Part shown: positions 37,129 through 46,012 of the stretch, in pieces
How the letters are laid out: the number at the start of each line of letters is the position of its first letter
How positions within the stretch are numbered: position 1 is the first letter of the stretch
NCBI GenBank assembly: GCA_902562285.1
Contig: CACESU010000003.1
Location: forward strand, 18,346-82,345
DNA: 64,000 bases
Direction of reading: 5' to 3'
From: an uncultured Alphaproteobacteria bacterium
GTDB lineage: Bacteria; Pseudomonadota; Alphaproteobacteria; Rhodobacterales; Rhodobacteraceae
The notes under the pieces: generated by a model
The model's database searches: none
What the model saw: the letters and a program-made list of their open reading frames with translations, nothing else
Told to the model about the DNA's origin: nothing
Position numbers and translations under genes: made by a program

Positions 37129-37143
37129 AATTGTGTCACAAGG
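37123..37143. repeat. TGTCACAA repeat pair left of the tRNA-Phe-like sequence
   Basis: Two tandem copies of the 8-mer (TGTCACAA then TGTCACAA, separated by four bases). The same 8-mer recurs next to the integrase start (37340) and next to the truncated integrase copy (45869). Candidate arm-type recombinase or excisionase sites; inference from position and repetition only. Confidence 0.4.
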
Positions 37144-37218
37144 AATTGAGAAAACAACATATATAGGGAAATCTTACATAAGTGTGCCAGCAGGGATAGC
37201 TAAGTTTTCCTTTTTAAG

Positions 37219-37294
37219 TGGTGCCCGGGGGCGGTATTTGAACCACCGACACGAGGATTTTCAGTCCTCTGCTCTACCCCTGAGCTACTTAATG
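37219..37294 (-). tRNA. tRNA-Phe(GAA)-like sequence with mismatched acceptor stem (probably a displaced hybrid)
   Basis: In minus-strand reading it has a D arm (GCTC/GAGC), an anticodon arm GAGGA-CTGAAAA-TCCTC giving anticodon GAA (Phe), a T stem GGTGG/CCGCC, and a 3' end CCCGGGCACCA with encoded CCA. The 3' acceptor strand CCCGGGC should face GCCCGGG, but the 5' strand is CATTAAG and cannot pair. The T loop has eight bases (TTCAAATA) instead of seven. I read it as the old 3' half joined to a tRNA-like arm of the integrated element, with the working tRNA at the far right junction outside the window. Confidence 0.7.
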
Positions 37295-37483
37295 AAATCA
37301 ATGCTTTAGCCGCAAACTAGCCTCCAAAGTCACAATCCTGTCACAAAAGGTGAGGATTATGGCTTCCTATCGAAAAAGAAATGGCAAATGGCAAGTACAA
37401 GTTAGACACCGTAATTTGGGATCCATTTCAAAAACATTTGCCAAAAAAGAATTGGCGAAAAAATGGGTGTTGGAACAAGAAAT
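37256..37483 (+). repeat. 228-bp direct repeat, copy 1 (attachment region plus integrase start)
   Basis: This copy begins at GATTTTCAG in the anticodon arm of the tRNA-Phe-like sequence and runs through its 5' half, the leader and about 41 codons of the integrase. It matches 45785-46012 without a gap, about 50 bases at the left end being identical. Together with copy 2 it brackets an element of about 8.5 kb. Confidence 0.9.
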
Positions 37484-38306
37484 TGCCCATTTTAACAATC
37501 ATTACCAGGATGAAGTAAGTTCTAATACTACTGTAGAAAATATGATGAGGCGTTACCTAAAAGAGGTTACGCCAACAAAGCGAGGCCACGCGCCAGAGGA
37601 AAGGCGCCTGCAACGCTTACTGAAAGAAAATGAGCTAGTAGAAAAAAAATTAAGGACTATTAAACCTCATGATTTTGCTAAGTTCAGAGACCAAAGACTT
37701 AAGCAAGGTGCCAGGACCTGTCATTACGACCTTGTTTTACTGCGCCATGCTTGGAATATTGCCCGAATAGAATGGGGTTGGAACCTTGGGGCTAATCCTG
37801 TAAGCCTCATTCGATTTCCACGGTTAAACCCTCCCAGGGAACGACGCTTGAAACTGGGTGAGTTAGAACGATTACAAAAAGGAAATAAGAAATCAAAAGT
37901 TTGGTATCTTTGGCCCATTATTCAAATAGCTCTTGAAACAGGTATGCGAAGGGGTGAAATTCTATCCATAGAGTGGCGTAATGTGGATTTTGAAAGAAAG
38001 CAGGTCGTCCTCCCTCTAACCAAAAATGGCTACGCCCGGATTGTTCCTTTAAATGATTTTGTGATTTCAATCATTAAAGATATACCAAAGTCTTATGAAA
38101 AAATTTTTCCAATTACAGACAATGCCTTTCGTCAGGCCTGGCATAGATTGCGAACCAGAGCAAACCTCGATGATTTAAAGTTTCACGATTTAAGACATGA
38201 GGCCATTTCCAGAATGTTTGAAAATGGGATGAGCATTCCCCTTGTAAAAGCTATTACAGGACACAGAACAGTGACCCAGTTATTTCGGTACATACAAATT
38301 GCTTAA
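37359..38306 (+). CDS. Tyrosine recombinase/integrase of the tRNA-Phe element
   Basis: About 315 aa from the ATG at 37359, chosen because AGGTGAGG sits correctly before it; an in-frame GTG at 37350 is less likely. It has a short basic N-terminus (arm binding), a core-binding domain and a catalytic domain with the first Arg in 'ETGMRRGEILSIEW', the HxxR box in 'FHDLRHEAISRMF', the GH of 'ITGHRTV' and the nucleophile Tyr in LFRYIQIA at the C-terminus. All catalytic residues are present. It is adjacent to the attachment site in the usual orientation and should be able to excise the element. Confidence 0.93.
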   Translation: MASYRKRNGKWQVQVRHRNLGSISKTFAKKELAKKWVLEQEIAHFNNHYQDEVSSNTTVENMMRRYLKEVTPTKRGHAPEERRLQRLLKENELVEKKLRTIKPHDFAKFRDQRLKQGARTCHYDLVLLRHAWNIARIEWGWNLGANPVSLIRFPRLNPPRERRLKLGELERLQKGNKKSKVWYLWPIIQIALETGMRRGEILSIEWRNVDFERKQVVLPLTKNGYARIVPLNDFVISIIKDIPKSYEKIFPITDNAFRQAWHRLRTRANLDDLKFHDLRHEAISRMFENGMSIPLVKAITGHRTVTQLFRYIQIA

Positions 38307-38347
38307 ATCAAAGTTAATTTATCTAATAGACAAATTATTATTGTAAG

Positions 38348-40750
38348 CTATTCATTTTTAACAAAAATAAAATCCCCAATATCACTACCTGCGTGCACTA
38401 GACGTGCATAGATTGGACTTTGATCGGCATTGAGTTTAACTTTATGTTCGATCTTATTGAATAACTGTTTTCCTGTTGTTGGGCTGTCTATTTTTCTAAG
38501 CTCCTGAAGAAAATAATAAGCAAAAATAGAATGACCATCTTTTCCGGAATCCGATACAGGTTCCAAATTACCGGAAGCCAGTACAGTTCTTCCCCTATGT
38601 TGTCTCATTTTTTCTATCCACTCCTCATCAGTAGTATCGTGCATCAGAGAAAGATCTAAACCTCTAGTTAAAGAGCCTGCGAAACAGGAATCAGCGACAA
38701 TCAGAATATGTTTAGCACCAATAGCTTTTAGTGGATCCACAATTTCCGAATTAGCTATCCAATTGGTTGTATCATAAATGTCCTTCTCTGCATCCACCGG
38801 CTGCCAATAGCCCTTATTGATTTCCTCATCTAAATAACCATGACCAGCATAATAAATTAACAAATTGTCCTCTGGCCCTAAGTTTTTTCGATATTGATGG
38901 ATGCTTTTAATTATGTCTCGACGTTTTGCATTCAAAATTAGCTTGGAATTAAAGTTGAAATGCTCTTTTAAGATGAAGCCGACCTGACGAGCATCATTTT
39001 CAGCATTTTTCAAATCATCTAATTTTTCATAATTATTATTACCTATTACTAAGGCATGATAGCGACCATATTTATCGATATCAGTAACTTCGTCCGGTTC
39101 TGCTCTATTTTTTTCCAATGAAGCCTTTCTTTCTTCATTTATTGAAAAATCATTTTTTTCTTTGAAACATGGATCATAAATAGAGAATACTGATATATCT
39201 TTCAGTGCAAGCCCTTTTTCATTCCACTCTTCTGCCTTCTTTTCATTCTTTGGGGTACCACCCTTACCGAATTCATAAAATTCACTAAGTTCCAAGTGGG
39301 CAGGAGCAAAATTGTTGTTCGCCGCTTTTTCATAATATTGAAATGCTAGATCAAGATCTCTTCTTACTCCTCGACCCTCTTCATATTGTTTACCTAAATC
39401 AAATAGAGACCTTGAAAAATCTTTCTGTATTTCTAAGGCTTGCTTATTCAAATCAATAGATTTACTGGGATCACGATGCTCGTCCGGACCGTCTCGAAAT
39501 ATCCTCGCTAAATTATTATATGCTCTTGGGTTTTCAGCAAGGGATATAGCTTTGGAATAATATTCAATTGCTTTATTATAGTTGACAGCGGTGGCAAACC
39601 CAAATTCATAAAAACATCCTACATTATTTGCAGAATCAGAATGAAAGTCAGCCTGTTTAAGGTAATGTTTTAAAGCCTCTTCCTTATTTATCTCTACACC
39701 CACTCCTATGTCCAACCTTTTGGCCATCTCAAAAACTGAAGTATTATCACCTTGCTCAGCTGCCAATTTATACCACTTAAAAGCTTTTTCATCGTCTTTC
39801 TTTCTTTGATCGAAAGTACCTGAATAAATATCTGCCAGTAATCGCATAGCACCTCTATTTTTTGATTTTGCAGATTTTTCAGCGTTCTCTACTGCTGAAT
39901 CCAAATCCGTTGATTTATTTGGCACCTGCCCACGGGTAAACATCAGGGCTATAGAATAATATGCTTCATCACTGCCCTGCTTTGCAGAATCCAAGAATAA
40001 TTGGTAGGCTTCCTTAAAATTTTTTTCGTTATAAAAAAAAAGACCAAGCATGAATTGACCAAAACTATCACCAGTTCCTGCCGCTTGAGTAAAGAATTTC
40101 ATAGCCTTGTCGGCATCTTTTTTGACACCCAAACCAAAATAGTAAATCCTGCCAAGTCTAGTCAAAGCTGGATTAATACCAACATTCTGTTTTCTCGTTC
40201 CATCGAGGGATTTTTGATATTTTCTCCTAGCCTCAACAATATTCTTCTCAGTACCTAATCCAAACTCAAGAAAATAACCCAATTTAAATAAAGCTTCCAC
40301 GTTACCTTGACGGGCAGCCTTTTGATACCACTTAAGCGCCTCTTCATAACTGTGCTTGGTTCCTATTCCACCCTCATATAAGTTACCCAGTCTAACCTGA
40401 GCTTGTTCATTGCCTTGGCTTGCTGCTAGCTTAAAATATGTGTAAGCCTTTTCGTAATCCTGTTTAAGAAATTTGCCATCTAAATAAACTTGCGCAATTA
40501 AAGTTTGGGACACAGGATCACCTTGTTCTGCTCTGTCCCGATGAATTTCTAAGGGTTTTTTTTCGAGGTATTCACACTTTTCTTTTAACAGAATTGAACT
40601 ATTTAAGTTTTCACTAATGCGGAGGTCGCTTGTATTGGGGTTATTAATTAAGAATGGACAATCATTTTCTGGATCACCGAGGACAGGAGTGGTCATTAAT
40701 GTCAAAACAACAACAAAAAAAAGACTACTAGTCAGAATTCTGATTCCCAT
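38348..40750 (-). CDS. Secreted Sel1-repeat protein with C-terminal caspase-like (peptidase C14) domain
   Basis: About 800 aa from the ATG at 40750, chosen because a signal peptide (MGIRILTSSLFFVVVLTL..., cleaved near LGDPEN) follows and AGGAG precedes it; the frame is open to 40813. About a dozen Sel1-type repeats fill residues about 70-530 (for example 'GIGTKHSYEEALKWYQKAA'). The last quarter is a caspase-fold domain with the catalytic His in YYAGHG and Cys in VADSCFAGS, both intact. Caspase-like proteins of this kind take part in bacterial conflict or regulated death. Export to the periplasm is a notable twist. It is convergent with the integrase. Confidence 0.85.
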   Translation of the reverse strand: MGIRILTSSLFFVVVLTLMTTPVLGDPENDCPFLINNPNTSDLRISENLNSSILLKEKCEYLEKKPLEIHRDRAEQGDPVSQTLIAQVYLDGKFLKQDYEKAYTYFKLAASQGNEQAQVRLGNLYEGGIGTKHSYEEALKWYQKAARQGNVEALFKLGYFLEFGLGTEKNIVEARRKYQKSLDGTRKQNVGINPALTRLGRIYYFGLGVKKDADKAMKFFTQAAGTGDSFGQFMLGLFFYNEKNFKEAYQLFLDSAKQGSDEAYYSIALMFTRGQVPNKSTDLDSAVENAEKSAKSKNRGAMRLLADIYSGTFDQRKKDDEKAFKWYKLAAEQGDNTSVFEMAKRLDIGVGVEINKEEALKHYLKQADFHSDSANNVGCFYEFGFATAVNYNKAIEYYSKAISLAENPRAYNNLARIFRDGPDEHRDPSKSIDLNKQALEIQKDFSRSLFDLGKQYEEGRGVRRDLDLAFQYYEKAANNNFAPAHLELSEFYEFGKGGTPKNEKKAEEWNEKGLALKDISVFSIYDPCFKEKNDFSINEERKASLEKNRAEPDEVTDIDKYGRYHALVIGNNNYEKLDDLKNAENDARQVGFILKEHFNFNSKLILNAKRRDIIKSIHQYRKNLGPEDNLLIYYAGHGYLDEEINKGYWQPVDAEKDIYDTTNWIANSEIVDPLKAIGAKHILIVADSCFAGSLTRGLDLSLMHDTTDEEWIEKMRQHRGRTVLASGNLEPVSDSGKDGHSIFAYYFLQELRKIDSPTTGKQLFNKIEHKVKLNADQSPIYARLVHAGSDIGDFIFVKNE

Positions 40751-41084
40751 CACAGCACTCCTAAAGTCAACAAATCTATTCAAACATGAACATCGTTTTA
40801 GCACCAAGATCAATCAAATTTATTCGAAAAAAATCCTGAAGTCAAAAACCAAAATCATATGCCAACTTTTATTTAAATATATATTAGATCGTTCAAGTAA
40901 CCCATAGGCATTTTTCCCTTGCGCATCAAAATACATATTTCCTATATTAAATACCAAAATCACAAGATTATTGCATAACGATTGTTTTTATGAATAATTT
41001 ACTTTTAGTTTCATTGTTTGAGAAAAATGAATTACCAGATTAAACATTTTATACGTAAAACCTTTAAGGGATTTCATATCACTG
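40751..41084. other. Intergenic divergent region between the caspase-like gene and the HXS cassette
   Basis: About 335 bases. It must hold the promoters of both divergent units. I looked for an HxsD-like frame here and found only very short frames (17 codons at 40989, 25 codons near 41027), not convincing genes. Confidence 0.5.
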
Positions 41085-42494
41085 ATGGATATCATACCCT
41101 TTAAAACCTTTTCACTTGGCGAAAGGATGCTGGTGACAAACGATGCTGGCAACTTCTTTTTTGGATCTAGTGAAATAGTTCAAAGACTAAAAGAAAATTC
41201 CATTGAACCATTTTTTGAAAGATTTCTCTTTAAGAAAAACTTTGCCTTTAATAATAAGAATAGCCTCGAGTATTCCTCCTATGCATTTAACTCTGCCCTT
41301 AGAAGATTAACCCCCAATAAATTAAAATATATACTTGTGATCCCAACATTACGATGTGACTTGAGTTGCACTTATTGTCAAGTATCTAGAGCTAGCATTA
41401 AGGCAAAAAGCTTTGACTGGTGTGATGAAACAGTCGATCGGTTCATTGATTTCGTAAATGAATATGCAGATACAGAATTAAAGATAGAATTCCAGGGAGG
41501 GGAACCTACCTTACGACTCGATTTAATAAAAAAGATTGTCGATGAGGTTTCAAAAATTCGACCCTCCTCAACATTCATAATTTGTACCAATCTTCAAAAT
41601 TATTCTAAAGAATTAAAAAATATTTTGCACAATAAAAATGTCCAGATCAGCACTTCATTAGACGGTAGCAAGAAACTCCATACCCAAAATAGAACAAAGA
41701 AAATGACTTCAACTGAAAAATTCTTCACCAATTTGAGAGAAGTAATTAAAGATATTGGCCATCATCGAGTAAGTGCGCTACCAACCATTTCTGATTTTGA
41801 TCAAATAATGGATGTCATTAAAACATACCACTCAATGGGATTGAATGAGGTTTTCTTAAGGCCGGTTAATTATCAAGGTTTTGCACGGAAAAAGCATAAG
41901 GAAAGTAAGAATGACGTCGAAAAATGGATTAAGGCTTATTGTAAAGCTATAGATTACATAATTGAACATAATGAGACTGAAGATCAAAAGATCATTGAGA
42001 CAAATTTAGCTATACACCTGAGAAGAATATTTCATCCTGGTCAAAATGGTTATGTCGATTTACGATCTCCAAATCCAGTCGCCCAAGATTACTTGGTTAT
42101 CAACTATGATGGGTCATTCTATCCTACTGATGAAGCACGGATGCTCACGCGCATTGGTTTGATTGATTTACGGATAGGCTCAATTAAAGATGGGATGGAT
42201 CTAGAAAAGATAAATTCTTTAAATCAGGCACAAGATAATAAAAATGATAAAGCCTGCAAAAATTGTGCCTTACAACCTTTTTGTGGTGTAGACATTATTG
42301 ACAAAATAAGTAGATATCAAACGGTTGATTATCCTACAGAAAAAACCTATTTCTGTCAGTTTCACATGGCAGTTTTCACAAAAATATTTGATTTGTTTTC
42401 AAAAGGTGACATCAGATTCCTAAAGACAGCATCCCTGCATCTTGGAGGAACCTATGCACTTAGTCCAGCATTAGCAGGCTTTAATTGTGATTGA
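41085..42494 (+). CDS. hxsB: His-Xaa-Ser system radical SAM maturase HxsB
   Basis: The 469-aa radical-SAM enzyme has the 4Fe-4S/SAM motif LRCDLSCTYCQVSRAS (Cys91, Cys95, Cys98), followed by 'IEFQGGEPTLRLDLI', ICTNL and ISTSLDGSKKLHTQNR. These are characteristic of HxsB. Near the C-terminus 'CKNCALQPFCGVD' supplies ligands for auxiliary clusters. HxsB and HxsC are thought to modify the HxsA repeat peptide, though the chemistry is unknown. It overlaps hxsC by 8 bp. No frameshift was seen. The start ATG at 41085 gives the usual N-terminal region ('IIPFKTFSLGERMLVTNDAG'). Confidence 0.9.
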   Translation: MDIIPFKTFSLGERMLVTNDAGNFFFGSSEIVQRLKENSIEPFFERFLFKKNFAFNNKNSLEYSSYAFNSALRRLTPNKLKYILVIPTLRCDLSCTYCQVSRASIKAKSFDWCDETVDRFIDFVNEYADTELKIEFQGGEPTLRLDLIKKIVDEVSKIRPSSTFIICTNLQNYSKELKNILHNKNVQISTSLDGSKKLHTQNRTKKMTSTEKFFTNLREVIKDIGHHRVSALPTISDFDQIMDVIKTYHSMGLNEVFLRPVNYQGFARKKHKESKNDVEKWIKAYCKAIDYIIEHNETEDQKIIETNLAIHLRRIFHPGQNGYVDLRSPNPVAQDYLVINYDGSFYPTDEARMLTRIGLIDLRIGSIKDGMDLEKINSLNQAQDNKNDKACKNCALQPFCGVDIIDKISRYQTVDYPTEKTYFCQFHMAVFTKIFDLFSKGDIRFLKTASLHLGGTYALSPALAGFNCD

Positions 42495-43593
42495 TCTAAA
42501 TATAAACTTGGATCTCCTAGAAGGAGCATCTTCCCCGATTGTAGTAAAATTAGCTGATCTTACCAAAGGCTGCAAAAAAAAACCTGACATGGTTAAAGTT
42601 AGATGCAGCCCGAACCGATCCATTTTTGGAAATTGGTGCTCCGGAGAGGAAGAAGTTAGTATTGGCTTCTCTCCAAAATTTAATATTGAAGAAGGCGAAA
42701 TTTGGTTGATTTTCCCTGCGGAAAATAAAGCAAAAAGATTTTTTCGACCCTCATCAAATTCTAACACCCTATTATTTACTGAACGGTGTGATCAAAAGTG
42801 TATTATGTGCTCCCAACCTCCAAAGAATAAAGATTACCTTTATTGGGACCTTTACTTCTCAGCTTTGAAAGAACTACCAAACAAGACTTTCTTCGGAATA
42901 TCCGGCGGTGAACCCTTACTAGAAAAAGAACAACTTTTTGAACTTCTCAGAAAGGTCATTTCAATTCGGCCAGATCTCAAATTCCATATTCTAACTAATG
43001 CCCAGCATTTTAGCTCTGATGACATTTCAGAGCTGACCTCACTAAATAAAAATATATTGTGGGGGATACCACTTTATTCTACGAACGATGCAATACATGA
43101 TAAAATAGTTGGCAAGAAAGGAGCTTTTGAAAATCTTCTTGGAAGCATGACCGTCCTCTATCAATCAGGGGCACAAATCGAATTAAGAACAGTACTGCTA
43201 CAACAGAATGTCGGATACCTCAGTCATATTGTAAATTTTATTGCAGATAAAATGCCTTGGATTTCCTATTGGGCACTTATGCAACTTGAACCAATTGGAT
43301 TTGCAAGAATTGAATTTTTAGAAAAATTTTACGATCACTCACAGAATTTTGAACTAGTTAAATTAGCTTTGGACTCTGCCAAAATCAGGGGAGTAACGAC
43401 AAAGCTTTATAATTTCCCTTCTTGCACAGTCAACAAACCCTATCGAGAATTGTCCAATAAATCTATTTCCGATTGGAAAAATAAATTCCTTGACATATGT
43501 TCTGGATGTAAAGAAAAACAACATTGCTCTGGATTTTTTGAATGGTATAATCATACTATTGGATATCAGAACTTGGGAACAAAATACCTATGA
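42487..43593 (+). CDS. hxsC: His-Xaa-Ser system radical SAM maturase HxsC
   Basis: The 368-aa radical-SAM protein starts at a GTG overlapping hxsB. The radical-SAM motif is FTERCDQKCIMCSQPP (Cys101, Cys105, Cys108). HxsC hallmarks follow: 'GIPLYSTNDAIHDKIVG', 'GAFENLLGSM', 'LMQLEPIGFARIEFLE', 'SISDWKNKFLDICSGC' and a final CSGFF. It acts with HxsB on HxsA. The 4-bp overlap with hxsA (ATGA) ensures coupled translation. Confidence 0.9.
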   Translation: MIDLNINLDLLEGASSPIVVKLADLTKGCKKKPDMVKVRCSPNRSIFGNWCSGEEEVSIGFSPKFNIEEGEIWLIFPAENKAKRFFRPSSNSNTLLFTERCDQKCIMCSQPPKNKDYLYWDLYFSALKELPNKTFFGISGGEPLLEKEQLFELLRKVISIRPDLKFHILTNAQHFSSDDISELTSLNKNILWGIPLYSTNDAIHDKIVGKKGAFENLLGSMTVLYQSGAQIELRTVLLQQNVGYLSHIVNFIADKMPWISYWALMQLEPIGFARIEFLEKFYDHSQNFELVKLALDSAKIRGVTTKLYNFPSCTVNKPYRELSNKSISDWKNKFLDICSGCKEKQHCSGFFEWYNHTIGYQNLGTKYL

Positions 43594-44096
43594 AGTTTTT
43601 CTTAATACCTTCACTTTTTGCTGCTGGATTGGGATCAAATATAGACAATGCAGAAAATACAGTAAAAGAAAATAAAGCAATAGAAAATCCAGATGAACAG
43701 GCATCAATTTTAAATTATCGGCTCCCTTTTGTTCTGGCTGGCCATTCATCGCACTCTAGTCATGCAAGTCACGGGAGTCATGGAAGTCATCGTAGCAGCA
43801 GTACTGGAAGCAACCCTTCATACTCCAGCCCTAGCCCCTCAACTCCTGGCAATTCAACAACTCCTGAAGGCATTCTACCAAAAATTAAACCCAATTCTGC
43901 AGATTATTCAGCCCTAGTCTTAGAAATTCAAACTTGCCTCCAAATTTTTAACTATTACTTTGGTCCTTTAGATGGAATTTTGGGATCAAAAACTAAGCAA
44001 GCTATTGCAGAAGCACAAAAACAAAATAACATGACCGTGACTGGGACATTGGACATGGAATTTATAAAACGATGCCGCGTTTCATTAAAAAATTGA
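43590..44096 (+). CDS. hxsA: His-Xaa-Ser repeat protein HxsA (presumed modification target)
   Basis: The 168-aa product carries six tandem His-x-Ser triplets at residues 52-69 (HSSHSSHASHGSHGSHRS). A Ser/Pro linker and a C-terminal peptidoglycan-binding-like domain ('LVLEIQTCLQIFNYYFGPLDG', 'ILGSKTKQAIAEAQKQ') follow. A short hydrophobic N-terminus (FFLIPSLFAAGLG) could be a secretion signal. In known HXS cassettes this is the substrate of HxsB/HxsC. The peptidoglycan domain suggests it ends up at the cell wall. The repeat track is shorter than in some homologues. Confidence 0.88.
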   Translation: MKFFLIPSLFAAGLGSNIDNAENTVKENKAIENPDEQASILNYRLPFVLAGHSSHSSHASHGSHGSHRSSSTGSNPSYSSPSPSTPGNSTTPEGILPKIKPNSADYSALVLEIQTCLQIFNYYFGPLDGILGSKTKQAIAEAQKQNNMTVTGTLDMEFIKRCRVSLKN

Positions 44097-44118
44097 TAGC
44101 GATTGGTGGCTAGTTTAA

Positions 44119-44535
44119 ATGTTTAAATTACTACCTGCGAAAAAACTACCAAAAATAAACCAAATTCTGCTCTTCATTTTCGTTGCGATAGTGTTTTTTG
44201 TTATTGGCGCTTCTTGGAAGCTTCCATACCAATATACCTTGATGCAACTTTATCAAAAGAGTTACGCAGAACTCGTATTCAAGTGCGACAATGTTATGAA
44301 AGAGCACTACATTTCAAAAGCTAAATTAATGAACCAAGGTAACGAACAAAACTTAAAGGAATTATGGTCAAGTGAATTGGGCTTAGTTGAATGTCATCGT
44401 TATGACAAATTAAGAAAAAAATTGGTATGGTACGGCTTAACCGAAAATGAATTAGCAATGATGGGGTTAAAGGCCATTGAAATAAACAAGGCTGATTTGC
44501 GAAAAATAGTGGTGACACATGAAATTAACGATTAG
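44119..44535 (+). CDS. Single-pass membrane protein of the HXS cassette
   Basis: The 138-aa protein has one N-terminal membrane helix (about residues 14-34, 'INQILLFIFVAIVFFVIGAS') and a charged periplasmic tail with 'LVFKCDNVMKEHYISKAKL'. Small one-helix proteins occur between hxsA and the MauG-like gene in HXS loci; I recall a family annotated only as a His-Xaa-Ser system protein, with unknown role. It overlaps the next gene by 17 bp, so the cassette is a single transcript. Confidence 0.65.
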   Translation: MFKLLPAKKLPKINQILLFIFVAIVFFVIGASWKLPYQYTLMQLYQKSYAELVFKCDNVMKEHYISKAKLMNQGNEQNLKELWSSELGLVECHRYDKLRKKLVWYGLTENELAMMGLKAIEINKADLRKIVVTHEIND

Positions 44536-45730
44536 CTTTCTCCTCTTTTTTCTTTCCTTCAACAGTTTTCTGCTAGGCTCAGCTCTTGAAGAATCCTTAC
44601 TACGTGAAGCAGCGGAAAAAGATGGCTACTTACCCGCCGAGAAGGTAAATTTGCCATTTGATTCGACCAAAAGTGCCATCGGCAAGAAACTTTTTGAATC
44701 AAGTACTTTAAGTTTCAATAGTGACATGAATTGTCAGACTTGCCATTTACCACAATTTTCTTCAGGAGATGGATTGTCAAATGCCATAGGAACGGACGGA
44801 GCAGGTCACGGTTTGAAAAGGCTTATGTCGGGCGGACAGATAGTCCCCAGAAACACATTACCCCTATGGGGAAGGGGAGGCCTGGGTTTCAAGACTTTTT
44901 TTTGGGATGGCAAGGTGGAAAAAATTTCTGAGAAGATTCTAAGCCAGTTTGGAGAAAACCCACCAAGTAGTGATCCATTAATAACAGCGGTTCATTTGCC
45001 GTTCGTAGAAATTCGTGAAATGATTAGGAATGATGTGGAGATAGATGAAGAATATAAGACTGAGAGCCTTGAAAGTGCTTTCACCATTCTAGATGATCTC
45101 GTCAAACGAATAAGTAAGAGCTCCCTTGGATTAGAGTTAGCCAAGGCCTACAACAAAAGAATTGAAGATCTTCAGTTCCTCGATATTGCAAATTCAATTA
45201 GCCACCACATAAGAGACGCGTTCAGTCTAAAACAGAGCAAATTTTCCCTCTTTTTTACAAAAAAGAGTAATTTAACTGATGATGAACTTGAAGGAGGGTT
45301 AATTTTTTATGGAAAAGGGAAATGCTCAAACTGTCATTCCGGATCACATTTCAGTGATTTCAAATTTCACAACATAGTACTTCCTCAATTTGGATTTGGG
45401 AAAAATGGATTTGGGATTGATTATGGAAGATTTAATGTTACCAAAGATTACAATGATCTTTATAAATTTAGAACACCACCTTTAGCAAACGTTAAGAAAA
45501 CAGGCCCATACGGGCATTCAGGTTCGATGAAAACATTAAATGATGTTATTGCCGGACACTTTGATCCGTTGAGATTTTTTAACACACAGAAACTTGATCC
45601 TATAAGAAGAAGAGAATTATTTAACAGAATACAGATGACAGCAAACCAACCAAACCCAGCCTATTTAACCAATGAAGAAATAGAAAAATTAATTTCCTTT
45701 CTCAATACGCTAAGTTTTAGTGACAGTTGA
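44519..45730 (+). CDS. MauG/di-haem cytochrome c peroxidase-like protein of the HXS cassette
   Basis: The 403-aa secreted protein has a signal peptide (about residues 1-23) and two haem-binding CxxCH sites: NCQTCHLP (about residue 65) and KCSNCHSGSHF (about residue 265). 'GGLGFKTFFWDGKVE' and 'TGPYGHSGSMKTLNDVI' are typical of the di-haem peroxidase/MauG family. MauG oxidises peptide side chains to make a cofactor, so a second periplasmic modification of HxsA is an attractive inference. It is the last cassette gene; the element's right repeat begins 55 bp later. Confidence 0.88.
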   Translation: MKLTISFLLFFLSFNSFLLGSALEESLLREAAEKDGYLPAEKVNLPFDSTKSAIGKKLFESSTLSFNSDMNCQTCHLPQFSSGDGLSNAIGTDGAGHGLKRLMSGGQIVPRNTLPLWGRGGLGFKTFFWDGKVEKISEKILSQFGENPPSSDPLITAVHLPFVEIREMIRNDVEIDEEYKTESLESAFTILDDLVKRISKSSLGLELAKAYNKRIEDLQFLDIANSISHHIRDAFSLKQSKFSLFFTKKSNLTDDELEGGLIFYGKGKCSNCHSGSHFSDFKFHNIVLPQFGFGKNGFGIDYGRFNVTKDYNDLYKFRTPPLANVKKTGPYGHSGSMKTLNDVIAGHFDPLRFFNTQKLDPIRRRELFNRIQMTANQPNPAYLTNEEIEKLISFLNTLSFSDS

Positions 45731-45784
45731 GAAGTATGCTTTAGGAATGAAAAGAAGAATGAATGATTCCTATTCATTAACAAA

Positions 45785-46012
45785 GATTTTCAGTCCTCTG
45801 CTCTACCCCTGAGCTACTTAATGAAATCAATGCTTTGACCCCAAACTAGCCACTAACGTCACAATCCTGTCACAAAAGGTGAGGATTATGGCTTCCTATC
45901 GAAAAAGAAATGCTAAATGGCAAGTACAAGTTAGACACCATAATGTGGGATCCATTTCAAAAACATTTGCCAAAAAAGAATTGGCGAGAAAATGGGTGTT
46001 GGAACGAGAAAC
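45785..46012 (+). repeat. 228-bp direct repeat, copy 2 (second attachment region plus integrase start)
   Basis: This copy matches 37256-37483 with scattered substitutions and no gap. It begins at the same GATTTTCAG but lacks the tRNA 3' half, since CAAA precedes it. It marks the right end of the first element and, with its own truncated integrase start, the left end of a second tandem element. Confidence 0.9.

Noticed and set aside
37112..37309. 65-codon plus-strand frame across the tRNA-Phe-like sequence
   Set aside because: It runs through tRNA arms on the opposite strand and through the repeat region; no ribosome site and no protein-like pattern.
40989..41102. Very short frames upstream of hxsB as a candidate HxsD
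   Set aside because: They have 17 and 25 codons, far below the roughly 100-aa HxsD, and no matching sequence pattern.
43741..43800. Short tandem repeats resembling a CRISPR or microsatellite
   Set aside because: They encode the His-x-Ser triplets of HxsA in frame; there are no spacers and no cas genes in the window.
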